From Apteryx mantelli (lineage: Eukaryota; Chordata; Aves; Apterygiformes; Apterygidae), in contig NC_090020.1 in assembly GCF_036417845.1 (NCBI RefSeq), positions 48,034,425-48,098,424 on the forward strand: a stretch of 64,000 nucleotides of DNA. The letters are read 5' to 3'. The position numbers and the translations under genes are program-made. The notes under the pieces are model-generated. The model was not told where the DNA came from, ran no database searches, and worked only from the letters and a program-made list of their open reading frames with translations. Shown piece by piece: positions 28,001 through 40,800 of the stretch (position 1 is the stretch's first letter; every line of letters starts with the position of its first letter).

Positions 28001-30616
28001 CACATAAATCAACCCTTATGAACCCCCAAACCAGTAACACGTGCAACATACAATGATGCTACAAATGGTAAATGCTCACACAAATCTGTGAAGGATCACA
28101 AGTGAGTATTTGAGAAACTGTTGCACAAAATTTTGAATGACAATTTCCAGAATTCTACAATATGGCTGTGAACAAATCAAAACTGGAGAGAAGGAGAAAA
28201 TAACGGATACACGGTCTGTTGTGAAATATTTTTTCAGCTCCAACTTTGGCCTGAATGCAAGTGAAGAACACCAGGTCAGAGGCAGAGGCTGCTGAGTGCT
28301 GCTCACTAAGCAGTGCTCATAATGGTTGCTGCATTTTCCTAAGTAAAGAGCAGTCCTTTCCACAGTACAGCACTTCAAGTCAAGCAAAACAATGCAGTGT
28401 GCTATATATTGCTTTTGTCAGGGAGCATGTACTCATCTTCTCAAAAAAAAAAAAAAACGTTTTGGAGACTATTTCAAATATTCTTTATTTTGCTTTTCTC
28501 GTCATGCTTTCCATCTCCCTTTCATAGCTAGCGTTCATTTATTTCTGACGTTATTTTTCTTTCTGCATGTCCAGTTAATGCGCCTGAGCTAATTTTTGTA
28601 CCATTCTGCATATTTATAAAACCCTCTACATTCTGAGAGGGTATATTTATCACAGTGAAAAATGCAACTGCCTTTGAGCTTACCTTTTGAACTGGGCACA
28701 TTTTCAATGCTTTCCTTGATATTCTACAGCCGTGTGGTTGACAGCTCTATCTAAAGCACTTTTTAATGTAACACCTCGTGTAGTTTCCCTTGTGTTTCCA
28801 GTACTAATTTATGCCAAAATCTCTCCTATGAAGCTTCTTTTTGATACTACACAAACCTCTCGCATTCTGCTACTTAAATGTTCTAAAATATTGTTCGGGT
28901 CCATGTCGTGTTCTGCTGGTGAAATTTCAGCCTTTCAACTATTACAAGTATCTTTGGATTTAAACATTCTTTAACTAAAGCACAGGTTTTATTATGACAC
29001 ATTGGTTCTTCAAAATTTTAAGTACATGAGTGCTTAAAACCACTGGTTTAATATTAAACACAAAAGCAAGTGCTTTACTGAGTTGACATCTTGTTCAGAA
29101 TATGAATAAGATTTCCACAACTGTGTGACACAAATAGCTGCCTCTGACACATCAGGCTGGGGCTGTTCCATGGCACAGATGGAGATCAGTGTCTGGGCTA
29201 AATATAAGACAGTGGAGGATCAATGTTTTATTATAAGCATTTATTACTAGATCCTGATTCTGATCTTGCACCCTTTATTGTAAACAAATTGAATTTAATC
29301 AAGCAACTGTATCGTAAAACTGATACAAGTTTTATGCATCAGAATCAGGCCTAGTGCCACAAGAGAGTGGCACTCTCCTTTGCAGATTGTTTCATATCAT
29401 TTGCTTCAAAGGCTTGGGCTAGTCATTTTACATGTGCTCCCCAGTGCTTCTTGCACTTCAGTATAATCTTCCTTCCTCCCTTAACCTGTCATATTAGATA
29501 TTTTTTCCTATTTATCTGAACAATGGAAAATCAGCCAGACTGTATGCTGTGACTATTTCTTAACAGGGAGAAATAAATCAGTGTCTTCCAGGCTTTTGAA
29601 CTCACACAAGTGGAGCCATACCACTTGATGCATTTAAACCATCAGAAGGTACAGAGTCACATTTCCTGTCTTCTCTGAATGCTTCTGGTCTATTTTAATT
29701 TCAGCCAAACTATGGCCTCTCTTTGACTACTTCATTTTGTAATTTTTTTAATTTTATCCTCATCTTCATTATGCAAAGCAACCCAGAGAAGTATACAACT
29801 ACTCAGTAGTCAGAGGAAATCAAATTTTGCCAGCTCCTTGAAGCTTTGTATGTATCACAGACCTTTATCAAGCCAAAATATTGCAGTGCTAGATATTGCT
29901 TTTGATATTAAATATGTAGAGTGTGTTTTAGTCTGACCGTAATAGGATATCCCTTTTGCTGATGCAAATAACTCTAGGCACAATTTAGATAATTTGACAT
30001 AAAAGTATCCTATTAATTTAGAAACCATTTATCTGTATGTCAAATAAGCAAATGTATACATCAGTTACTTAAACTCATAAGCTTAAAGTGAGTCATTCTC
30101 ATAATGCCGTCACCATTATCTCTAAGTTGATTTTGCATTTGCTTCTGATCATCTTTCATTATCATGTTTGCATTTATAAGCACTTGTAACATGTTCCCTT
30201 GTTTGCTGCACTACAAATTAGTGCTACTTCTCAGTTGGCTGTACCAACATCACTGGTTTTAATGTGGAATTTCTGGTGTCAGCCAAGATGGAGGCTGTCA
30301 TACATAGGTTAAACCATAATGCAGTGTGTTAGTGGCAACAATAGAAAAGCAAGTTTGAAGGGGAAAAAAGAAAAGAAAAGAAACCCCTCAGTGTTCTCTT
30401 GACTAATAAAAGAAAAGCATTTATGCTTAAGGAATATGCACCTCAGCTGTAAGAAATTCATATTGTACACATGCTGTAGGTGACACCTATATGGCTATTT
30501 GAGACAGGGAGGGCTGGAGAGCAAATTCAAGCACTAAACATCTGATCATGCATATCACTTCGTTGTTAGCCCATTCCCTGGCATGGTTTTGGTTCACGGC
30601 AGCTAGCATTTTGGGA
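22073..30616. other. unique AT-rich DNA, no gene recognised
   Basis: About 8.5 kb with no recognisable gene. A 15-base T run lies at 26229-26243 and a 14-base A run at 28443-28456. Degenerate TGCATATGTACAT-like sequence recurs between about 22780 and 23070. A GC-richer patch at 26920-27240 has scattered CpGs but no convincing frame or splice pair. Short frames throughout show no domain. Confidence 0.5.
29930..30260. promoter_or_regulatory. possible conserved non-coding element
   Basis: AT-rich complex sequence with a perfect POU octamer ATGCAAAT at 29962-29969 and several TAAT/ATTA cores, without repeats or frames. It lies directly upstream of the second CR1 copy. Octamers this short also occur by chance in AT-rich DNA, so the call is weak. 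Confidence 0.18.
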
Positions 30617-31497
30617 CACAGTGCCTAAATACAAATGATAAAAAGTTGGGAGGAGTGTTTGATAGACCAGATGGTTGTGCTGCCATTCAGAGGGACCTCA
30701 ACAAGCTGGAGAAATGGGCTGACAGGAACCTCATGAAGTTCAACAAACGGAAAGGCCAAGTCCTGTTTCTGGGGTGAACAACCCCATGCACCAGTACAGG
30801 CTGGGGGCCAACCTACTGGAGAACACCTCTGCAGAGAAGGACCTGGGTGGTCCTGATGGGCAACAAGTGGAAAATGACCCAGCAACGTGCCCTTGGGGCA
30901 AAGGCAGCCAGCAGCACCTTGGAATGTGTGAGCAGGTCGAGGGAGATGATCATTCCCCTCTACTCAGCCCTGGTGAGACACACCTGGAGTGCTGGGTCCA
31001 GTTCTGGACTCCCCAGTATCAGAGAGTCATGGGCTTACTGGAGCTAGTCCAGCAAAGGGCCACGAAGGTGTTTTAGGGACTGGATTCTTCTCATATGAGG
31101 AAAGGCTGAGAGAGAGTTGGGGCTGTTCAGCCTGGAGAAGAGAAGGCTCAGGGGGAACTTATCAATGTGTATAAATATCTGATGGGGAAGTACAGAAGAT
31201 GGAGCCAGACTCTTCTCAGTAGTACCCAGTGACAGGACGAGAGGCAACGGGCACAAACTGACAAGCAGAAAATTTCATTTAAACAGGAGGAAAAAACTCT
31301 TTCACTATTAGGGTGGTCAAACACTGACACACATTGCCCAGAGAGGCTGTGGAGTTTCCATCCTTGGAGATACTCAGAACTTGCCTGGACATGGTCCTGG
31401 GTAACTGCTCTATGTGACCCTGCTTGAGCAGGAGGGTTGGACTATATGATCTCCAGAGGTCCCTGCCAGCCTCAACTATTTTGTAATTCTGTGAAAT
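30617..31497 (+). mobile_element. CR1 LINE retrotransposon fragment, old and decayed
   Basis: A plus-strand CR1 copy. It starts at the remains of the FADD-KLGG region of the reverse transcriptase (aaatgataaaaagttgggag at 30629) and continues through the C-terminal part: for example aggaacctcatgaagttcaa near 30725 and tactcagccctggtgag near 30961. It ends in the usual 3' untranslated sequence atgatctccagaggtccc and ttctgtgaaat at 31485-31495. Everything upstream of the catalytic motif is missing. Several indels and stops break the frame into pieces, so no protein can be made. Divergence from the 813-2659 copy is visibly greater, indicating an older insertion or a different CR1 subfamily. Confidence 0.94.
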
Positions 31498-34400
31498 ACA
31501 GTTTAGGGAACAAATGTACAAGAGATCCTCACAACAGGCAGTGTGGACAAAACTGCACCACATTAGGCTCCTTCAGCTCTCCATAGTCCTTTAATACTAC
31601 CTTGTTGCACTTGCAAAGACCCTCATACGCATAGTAATGCAACATCCCCAGGCAGGGAACACATCAGACAAAATGATCACCCTGGTGGGCCATAATACAA
31701 TAAAAAGGACTATCATTAACCATGTCCCTGTCACTCTCCTGAACCCCAGAAATGACAGTGAGATGCTACCACCTCCACACTCACATTATTTCAGGTATTC
31801 AGGATTAAAAAATACATACAATATACACACATACAAAAATAGTAACCCTACCTTAGGACCATTACATGAGGCCCAAGAGACCCAGAGCCAATTACTAAGT
31901 ATCATGGGTACAGTCAGGTTGTGGCAATTAGCCAGAACAATTCCCAGCCCTGTTTTATTTGGCAGTAGAGACATCTAGAGACCTCTTTTGAGCACACTCT
32001 CTTGAGTAATCTAAAGATGGAAGAGGGTTTGGAGAGGTATCCTTTGGGCATTGTTCCTGCTGTCCAACTGTATAGTCTGCTAAGCCTTATAAAAGACACA
32101 GAAAAAAACTCATACACAGGCTTAAAAATGCCCCAGATTTTTTTTAACTATTTTCCTAATCTCAAAACTGTCTCAGCTGCTACTCAGTCTAACCTAGACA
32201 TTGGGTGTATGTGAGAATCTTCACTTCCATTTTTGAAAGAGAAGTTTCCAACTTTAAAAGACATACTACAGGACACCAAGTTTTATAAGTTTTTTAAGAA
32301 TTATCATCTTTAATTCAACCTTGTAATTTTCAGTCCTGAGGCTAGGACAGGGACATTCTCCTGTGATCTGCAAATGAACGGTGTAGCTTCATGAAGCCCT
32401 TCTGAACTATTTGAGAATAGATGCAGGTGTAGACCAACCCGGGGGCACTCCCTCGGGTTTCGTCTCCTTAACTGTATTCAATGCATGTAGACAGCATTCT
32501 GGATTATGCTTATTTGAAAGTATGAAACAAAGCATGAATCCATTCAGAAAACAGTAAATGATTTCTGACTTGTTTTCAGTTTAGACAGGAATATTAACTG
32601 ATTTTTATCATTTTATCTTTAACATTATCAATCAGAGTATCTTAACCAGAGTCACTGATAAGTAAGCAATCAACATTTGGACCATTTTTGCCAGAAGTGA
32701 AAACTCAAATGGATTAGAAAGAACGTAATACAAGAAATCTGGAGTAAAACAGTACTTCTACTGTACTTATGCATAGAGGACAAGTTCTTCTAATGAATTT
32801 TGATCAAACTACTTTTATTTTGTACTGCACATTCATTCCAAAGGTAATTCCATATGCATTTTAATATGTTTTTCTGTTGCTTATTAAATTATATGAAACT
32901 AAGAAAGACTATTGCCATTAGGGCGTTTATGCTTTTATTACAATTTTTGCTTTTATTACTAACAAATACTGAATGAAGCTTTGTTAAAATTTAAATTAAT
33001 TTGAAATAAGGAGAAAATCAAAGACCTGTTGCAAGACCATATTTTCAGATGATCTCTTTGATATGAATGTTTATTTGTTCCATGTTGTTACTGCTTGTTT
33101 GAATGGCATTCATTTTTGTCTGTTTTGTCTTTTGTAAATGTTGACACAGCTAAATTTGAAAGAATTTTAATCTACTCTTTCTTGTTTTTAGATTTATTCA
33201 GATATTTAATTATATTATTTTATTATTTCATGAGTTTCTTATCTGAATCATGCAGTCTTTTATTTGTTTGTCTCTCATTCTTCCATCCATTTGTTCTAAT
33301 CCATTTTATTCCCTAACTAAGAAACATGCAAGATAACTCTTTCTTTGAAAAACAAATTTCAATAATATTACCACAGAGAAATGTGACTTTATTTTTTAGC
33401 ACCTTCCTGAATCCTGTATTCATAAGGTCTCCAAATTTTAACCCACAAGCCTAAGAATCATCTTCTCTTTTAAACTTAATCATAAGCCATACAGGTAATT
33501 TTCACAGTACTTGAAGTAGCAAGTTTTATGTGATTATATCAGTGTGAGTTCTTGATGGCATTAATTTTCTGCTGCAACGCTGTAAGAATACCTAGTGCTT
33601 CACATCCTGAAAACGTTGCCCCTTGTCTCTGACAATTAATACATTCCATAAGGAAGTGCACTTAAGGTTTGTGAAATCAGGCTGGTGTTCCCAAATAACA
33701 CTACCACTTTGAATCTTTACCTTCATAGGAAACAGAGAGATATCTTCTGTTTTGACTGCAGTATTAATTAGATCTTAGTGAGGTTTTTTGCTCTTCAGGC
33801 AGATATTTTCTGCTGAACTATATGGAGATAAACTGTTACCTGCCTTCCTCATACATGTATTTACAACTGAAATTTTTCCTTATACTGAACTAGTTTGTTG
33901 AAGGGGGTGTGGTGTGATCCAGCAAAAGCATACTAACGAAGCACCATTCTTGTGATTATTTTTATTATTTAATGAGTTCCAAATAGGCTAGATATTTTCC
34001 TAATATGGAAGCAGACTCAAATTCCTAGCATTTTCTGAACAGAGAAGACACAAATCCTATCATACCCTGAAAAATATGTAATCTAAAAAAGCTACAAAAG
34101 CTACAACTCTATGAGAAGTGCTATACTAATAGCGATATTACAGGACTGGATTCCTGTTGTCTGAGCAGCTGTCCTTCTTGCAGTCCTCTTTGGGAATTTC
34201 TGGATACAAAATGAAGCAACAAAACTGGGACACAAGTGTTGGTCACACATTAAAAAAAGGCAATAACGAGACAGGTGGAGGAAGGAGAAAAAAATGAATC
34301 AATTAGCATTCCTTTTTTCCCCTAACTTTTCTACTCTTTGAAGTCCTAGATGGATTCTCCACTCTGTTTACACTATAAGGCTTGTTGATTTGTTATTCAT

Positions 34401-34713
34401 TTCTGAATGGATGCTAATTGATATTGATCTCAATGCCTTGTTTATTATCATTGTCTAGGGAACAAATTATTCTAAGGGTGGTACATCTGGAGTGAATTGT
34501 GGTCCTGGAGGCAGAATCAATATACAAAGGAAAGCCTGAAGAAATGGCAAAGCTTTGAAGCACATTGTAGTTAAGAAATACTAATTTGGAAGGCATGCAT
34601 TAAGATCTAGGAACAGGACACCTACTGAGAAATGTTAATGATAAGGTCTGTGACAGGGAAGAAGAAGAAGAGGAGAAAATAGTGATGGCTGGAAGTTGTC
34701 TCCCCTCACTCAC
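31498..34713. other. unique AT-rich DNA, no gene recognised
   Basis: No gene or transposon is recognisable. A GC-rich hairpin stands out at 32431-32465 and is listed separately. Short frames such as 31637-31978 (plus) and 33095-33316 (plus, hydrophobic because the DNA is T-rich) look like chance. Confidence 0.5.
32431..32465. other. GC-rich hairpin
   Basis: The arms AACCCGGGGG (32436-32445) and CCCTCGGGTT (32450-32459) pair over 10 bp with one G-T wobble around a CACT loop. Beyond a small internal mismatch, AGAC (32431-32434) pairs with GTCT (32462-32465). The GC-rich stem is out of keeping with the AT-rich surroundings. It is shorter than a typical microRNA precursor, and no flanking gene suggests a terminator role. 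Confidence 0.6.
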
Positions 34714-34800
34714 CTCGCTGGAGCGCTGGACCTCTTTAGCATCACAGGTGCTTTCGGTGTGAGGCTGGGCTTCTTCCTTATTTGCTCTGTAACTCTGCAA
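34714..34800 (-). other. exon-like segment with strong splice signals, minus strand
   Basis: On the minus strand a good branch-point motif (TTCTAAC), a pyrimidine-rich tract and the acceptor TTCTGCTGTGCAG precede an 87-bp segment that ends in GCGAG/GTGAGT (donor at 34713-34708). The length is exactly 29 codons. In frame 1 the segment is open and rich in charged and polar residues (QSYRANKEEAQPH then a Cys-Asp-Ala-Lys-Glu stretch); a second frame is also open and the third has a stop. I do not recognise either translation. The combination of branch point, acceptor and donor is the best splice arrangement I found in the window. It may be an internal exon of a minus-strand gene spanning the region, an exon of a non-coding RNA, or a decoy. 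Confidence 0.32.
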
Positions 34801-37579
34801 CTGCACAGCAGAAGCAAGAAAGTTAGAAAAAAGGCACAGGAGTCAAAGCTCAAGTTTATGCTCAAGCAGATGAAATCCCCTGTTTGAAAGGGTGTGCATA
34901 GACTGTGTGTTAAAGGTGCCCAAAAGAAATGTGTGAGCCCTTTAGCCATGCTGCTTTGCTGCATCGTTCCCTGCCAGGTGCTGGGGTATAACCTTGCCGT
35001 ACTTGGGACTCAGGGCAATACAAAAGGGTGAATAAATGGCAAGCTCAACATGGGCGGAGATCTGCCACTGAAATCTCATGTTGGGTCTCTGACATTTAAC
35101 TTAGATGGTTCTCTAACACTTGAATGTGTTCCCTTGGACCCACCACTGCCCTGAGGTACTGAGTCTTGCCCCCTTGGGCAATTTCATGGCTTCTTATAAA
35201 AAGAAATCCCAGTCAGCTTAATATTGTTTGTTTTATCCATTTTACATTGTGGCTTGCAGGGGAAACAGGCCAAGAAATGAAAATTCACTGATTTCTGTTC
35301 TACATCCTAGCCATTTTCCAGGAAGAAAGATACAATGCAGAGAAAGGTATGAAAATAATATGTCAATCAACACAGCACAAAACACCTCACTGGACAGGAA
35401 GGAGACTGTGATTACACATGGAATTTTACAGTAGAGTTAATTTTCTTTTCTGCACATTGCTTTCCTTTTTCTGAGCCTTCAGCACTACTTTGTCATCCAT
35501 TCAAGAAACATAAAATAGAATAAAGCGAAAACTTGGACCTACCAAACTAAAATATTATTCTGCATATTTCCAGATCAACTGCAAAGTAAAATCAAGTTCA
35601 TAAGTTACAACTAGCCAAATACATGCTTAAAACAGCAATACTAAATTTGTGGGTTATGCATGTTACCTCTGAAGTGTTAATTATAGCATGGATTTTGCAT
35701 ACTATGTTTTCAGCAAAGACTCAAATGTTTGTCTTTGTTACTTGAAGGAGATTTGTAGATGCAGTTCAGCTCAGAACACAGTGCTGACAGTGCAGAGCTG
35801 CATTTGGAGGGCATAGCTGAGGCTTGAATGGGCATGGGCGAACAGCACACAATATTCCCCATTCAGAATATTAAATATGCTGCTAACTATACTCAAAACC
35901 TTTGAAAATTGAACACTGAATACATACTCTGGAGGGATTCTTCTCTAAGCACGACTAAGAGAAAACCATTGTGAGAGTGCATGCCATACGCATTTATATA
36001 AATTAAAATTAGGGGGGTTGACAATTACAGCAAGTTGACTAATACCCACTTGATAGAAATATATTTATATGTCTTGGCTATGTTGACCATGTTTGGAAGT
36101 GCTAAGACTGGATGGCAAGGGAAACATTGTGACCCATGTCACTACAATGTCATTGGGCATGTGAGAGGCACTTCTGTGGAAAGCCACTTACTTTTGTGGA
36201 TGGACAAATTCTGAAAGCAGGCTGCTCCCATGCCAGAGTCGATCAGTGTAGTCAAACCAAAGCCTTCTTTGGAGAGTGGTAAGTATAATGGAAAAGAAAG
36301 TAATATATTTACTGAGCAGTAATAGAATGTTTTCTAATAACACTCAGTTTGAAGTATTGCCAAGTCTTTCTTAAGGAGTAATGGAAATACTACATCAGTA
36401 CGAATAAGAAAAGATGATTTTCTCCTGCAATAAAATGAATGATAGAATACTTTATTACTGTTACCAGAAAATTTATACTGACAAGTATACCCATATAATT
36501 CATTGCATGACAAAGAACATTGTATTGTCTTGTCAAAAAAAAGGATCATTTTAATTTAAGATGAATTGTACTTTACTAGCTGGTACAGACTTCATAGATC
36601 ATAGATCTGAGTAATGAAACCGATTTAAAGAAAACAGCTAAGACACGACTTTAACAATTACCTGATTAGAACAACTTAGTCCTTGGCCAGGGTTGTTAGC
36701 ATTTTGAAGAAGGGTGTCTGCGGGAGCTGATTCATTTTAGAGAATTAGAATACCTTCCATAATATCAGGTTTTAAAGTTTAAGTATACCTCAAGGTATCC
36801 AAGTTGCTTCACACACAGGAGGGGAAAAAGAATTCTGTCATCCTCTGCTCTATAAGAATGTTCTAGAAAATTATGGTCTTCCTGGAGACATTTTAATCAC
36901 TCATTTTATCTGAATCTTGTAAAGCTTGTTATTAACAGAAATAACTCCTCAAAGGGTCTCACTCTGTTAAATGCAATAGGGCTGAGTCAGTGCAGTACAC
37001 ATTAGTATAATGACATGACATGTAGAAATGGAACTATTTTCATATCTCTCACCCACAGGAAAGCGTGATCTGAAATTATTTCCAAGGAGGATGAACATGG
37101 ACTCCTTCTCTAAGGAGAAATCACTCATTTTGTCATTTAGGGATGGTTCTGTTCTTCCTTAGGTTGGAGGGATCCCAGTGAGTGTTGTTCTGCATAACTG
37201 ACAGCATTATTTTGTACAAAGCTGATTTCAGAGCTCACTAATAGTCCAGAGTGACAATTATAGGGGAAGCATTTGGTAAAGCAAAAAGATAAAAATAAAA
37301 AAATAAAAAGAACAGCAAACAAACATTTTAAAAGGATGTTTTCACTTCCCAGAGGACCTCTTCTGCTAGCTCAATGATTGCACTGGAAAAAAATCAAGAG
37401 AGATGGGAGGCGCAGCACAATAGAAGACTTAAAAGACTGACCAGAGTGGATAGTTTTCTGTTTTTCTTGATAACTTTTGCTTAGAAAATGCAAGTATGGA
37501 GAAGGTTTTAACCTATTTGATAAAGTGCTTAGCTGCTTCCCTTCCTCCCCTTAAGATAGAAAAGCATGTTGGAATGAAA

Positions 37580-37870
37580 GCAACTAAATATACTGGTACA
37601 GTAATAGCAATCCTTTTTTTGCACATTTTGATTGTCAGAAACTAATTAGAAACAAAATATATCCATAATCCTTAAAGGGTCCAAATCACATCAAGCCTGA
37701 TGCAAATTAGCTTAAAATAGGATTGGATATTTAATGGTATCCATTATGACAGTGAGAAAAGACATAAAACAAAGTGGAAACAGGCAGTTACTCTGTTACA
37801 TTTAACGAGTAGGACTTACAAATTATTAAATTAATGAAAGCTCACTGAAGTTGTTAAATAAGGGGACTCA
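37580..37870. promoter_or_regulatory. possible conserved non-coding element
   Basis: Complex AT-rich sequence with an octamer ATGCAAAT at 37700-37707 next to TTAGCTTAA, an AACTAATTAGAAA homeodomain-type palindrome near 37640, and no repeats or frames. The evidence is its style alone. Confidence 0.18.
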
Positions 37871-40800
37871 TTTTTGAAACAGTTTTTGTTGTATCTTAAA
37901 TATCTATGTGGGTTTTTTTTTCATTTTTGTTGAAATTGATAATCTTTTCAATGGCAAAAATCAAAAAACAAAAAAATTGCCTCATTTTTAATGATATTAT
38001 GAAAACTGGAGGGTTTCCTCTAATGAAAGACAGGCTGCCTGCTCCCTGAGAGCAATCTAGTTAAAGCTGATCAGGTATCTGTTACCAGAATCTGTGCCTG
38101 GATTATGATTAACAAAACCTGCTGGTGCGGACGTGCACCTCCATTTGCGTACTTTCTAGAGAGCGCAAAAGCATTCTGAAGTCACTACCACTACTGACAC
38201 AACAGTATATTTTATAGCATAGAAAGTTACTGCAGAAGCCAATTTTGGAGTTCCATCATTTCAAGAGAGCCATAAAAATGAAGTACAGGAAACAGAATGG
38301 GAACTGAATATGAAGTTTTTCCTAAATTTTTCGGTAAGGATTTAATTCTCCCATTGTACATACAAGTATTTAAATCCTGAGTTTATTTTACCTGGAATAT
38401 TTTTCTCAGTCCTCCAGCCAGCTGTTTTCTCTCATCTGGAGAAAAGCCAAAATAGGGTTTCTATGGGATGCTCAAGTACTGTAGCTTAAGTTTCATGGCA
38501 TAGTAGAAAGACAATGTCTGATCTGGAAAACCACAGGAAGACTGGTCTTACATTTTGTATTGCCTGATCAGAGACTTCTGAGCATATCCTGAGTTTTATG
38601 ACTCAAAGATACGTGTTGTGAAGAAAAGAAGGGAGAAAAGACCAGAAACAAAGAATATGCAGTTAATGTAATCTAGTCTGTAACCAGCTTTATGAGGCCA
38701 TTGTCATTCTGTGGCAGCAAAACACCTAGCTCAGAGCCAGTAATTTTAACTCAACTGAGGCCAGCCTGTCCTTATTTTCCTGAACAGTCACATTAAATTG
38801 ATTAGTACTAAATTAATTTTAAAAAGGAAGAAAGGTTTGAGTTGTAAGACAGTTGTTTCCCATCAGACCTAAAACTGAGAGGGAAAATTGAAGCATTGAA
38901 GCGTTGATTTACACACAAAGCCTACCCAGTTGTGACAAAATGAATTCATAAAGGGAGTAACTTTGGTTTTGAATTTTGCTGAACAGGGAGGGATAGTGTG
39001 GGATGCCAAGTATTAAAAGTTGTATTCCTGAAAGATGATATATTTTTAGGGAGAGAGAGTTCCAGGGAAAAGTGATAAAGCTATGTTTATGCAAACAGAA
39101 GATCAGAGCCTCAGCTGGTAAAAACAGTACTAATAGCAAAAGCATTAGAAGCAGTAATTGTACTGTCACTGCACCTAGACAGGATTATCCTAGAGAGGAT
39201 TATCAAAAGGCAAGTATTTCCCATACAAACACAGAGCAGAAATAGAGAACAAAAGAACTAAACAGTCTGAACATATTCCCTGCTTGAAAGAGCTCACAGT
39301 CCAAGTATGAGGGAAGAAGCAAATGGTGAATACAGACATACAGAGGAATTCAGGGAAACAATAAGCCAGAACTGATCAGCGTGATAGGCAGCAGAGAGCG
39401 TACGCAAGCTGCTTAACCATGGCAAGTCTTTGTAGACACTGCTCCAAAACAGGGTTCTGAGGAAGGGTTTGAAGGAAGATAATAAAGGCATTTCACAGCT
39501 ATTCAAATAGTACTGCCTGCTCGGGGAGTGCTGGGGTGGAGAATTATGGTTGTATTCGTTTGAATAGACTGATGTTCCTTCATATCAGCAGAGGCTCTGA
39601 CATTAAAGTATAAATGAAAAAAAAATGCTTACAATATCAGTGTTGCTTAATTTCAGAAATCCAGAAGATACTCCCCTAGCACAGGATTATGACTTTTCTT
39701 ACTTAAAAGAACCCCACAGATACTTAAGGGTGTTTCTGAAAGATCTGGTATTTCCACAGCTATGTCAGAAAACCTGAAATGCTGTAATACCATACATTAG
39801 GTTATCGGGCTTTAAGATCTATTACGCAAAAGTCAATTCCCTTCAGTCCCTATGCACGGTACTTGCACTGAAGAAAAGTTATTACTCTAGTGTAAACAGG
39901 TTTCATACCGACCAGGAATCTTCTGTACTAACATGTAATTTTAAATATTAACTTGAAATTTCAATCCTATTTCTGTGATCCTGCCACAGCTTGAAAATGC
40001 TCTTATTCCCTTTTTTTCAGCTGCAAATATTATACTCCAAGTTCACATGCTCAAAACTGTTCTAAGTTCTTCCCAGTATTTTCAGACAATACAAGGGGTT
40101 TTGGTTGTTTCATAAAATTTACAAGAGGTATGTGCTTCTCATCAGGTTTCTCATGCAGTATAACTATTTCTCCTTATAAAATATTAACCAGCACAACCTT
40201 TAGGTTTAAAGGAGATATTGATTCTACAATTACCTCTGTTCTCTCAGTAAACATTCTGGTGATCTCAAGTATTCATTCCCAAACACATTGTTTCCACTGC
40301 AAAAAGATGGTATGCAATTACCACACATAACATAGGACCCTCTGGGCAAATCATTACAAGTGCAGACGGGAAGAGACTTTTGATTTAATACCTCACGTTG
40401 ATACGATGTGGTCATTAAGATTACAGAATTCCTATAGCCAAACTTAAATAAAGACACCAAAATCTACAAGCATGTTCTTTCACACACCCAGATTCCTTCT
40501 GCAAAACCTTAGATTTCTAAGCCTATATATTTTTGAGCAGTGTAACCACCCATGCTTTAACCAACAGAAATAATTCCACACCAGCTGGTAAAAGGTTTAA
40601 TTGTCCTAAGATATCAGTTTCCATTTCTCCTATCTTTATTACAGACATGATTCTACTTCCATTAAACTCAGCCAGATCTTCCCTGTTATTGTAATAGAAG
40701 CAGAATCAGATCTTACCTAATTTCAGCAGTGTTCCTGCCTCTTACAAACCGCAGGTGGGTGGAGTAGGATGGGAGAAGGTGCCCTCCCTTCCGAAGCATT

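Noticed and set aside
30774..31174. Plus-strand frames of 60-100 codons at 30774-31174 as separate small genes
   Set aside because: They are fragments of the decayed CR1 reverse transcriptase in shifting frames.
36241..36284. Possible short exon ending at a GTAAGT donor (36279)
   Set aside because: The donor is good, but the nearest acceptors have poor pyrimidine tracts and the implied exon is only about 50 bp.
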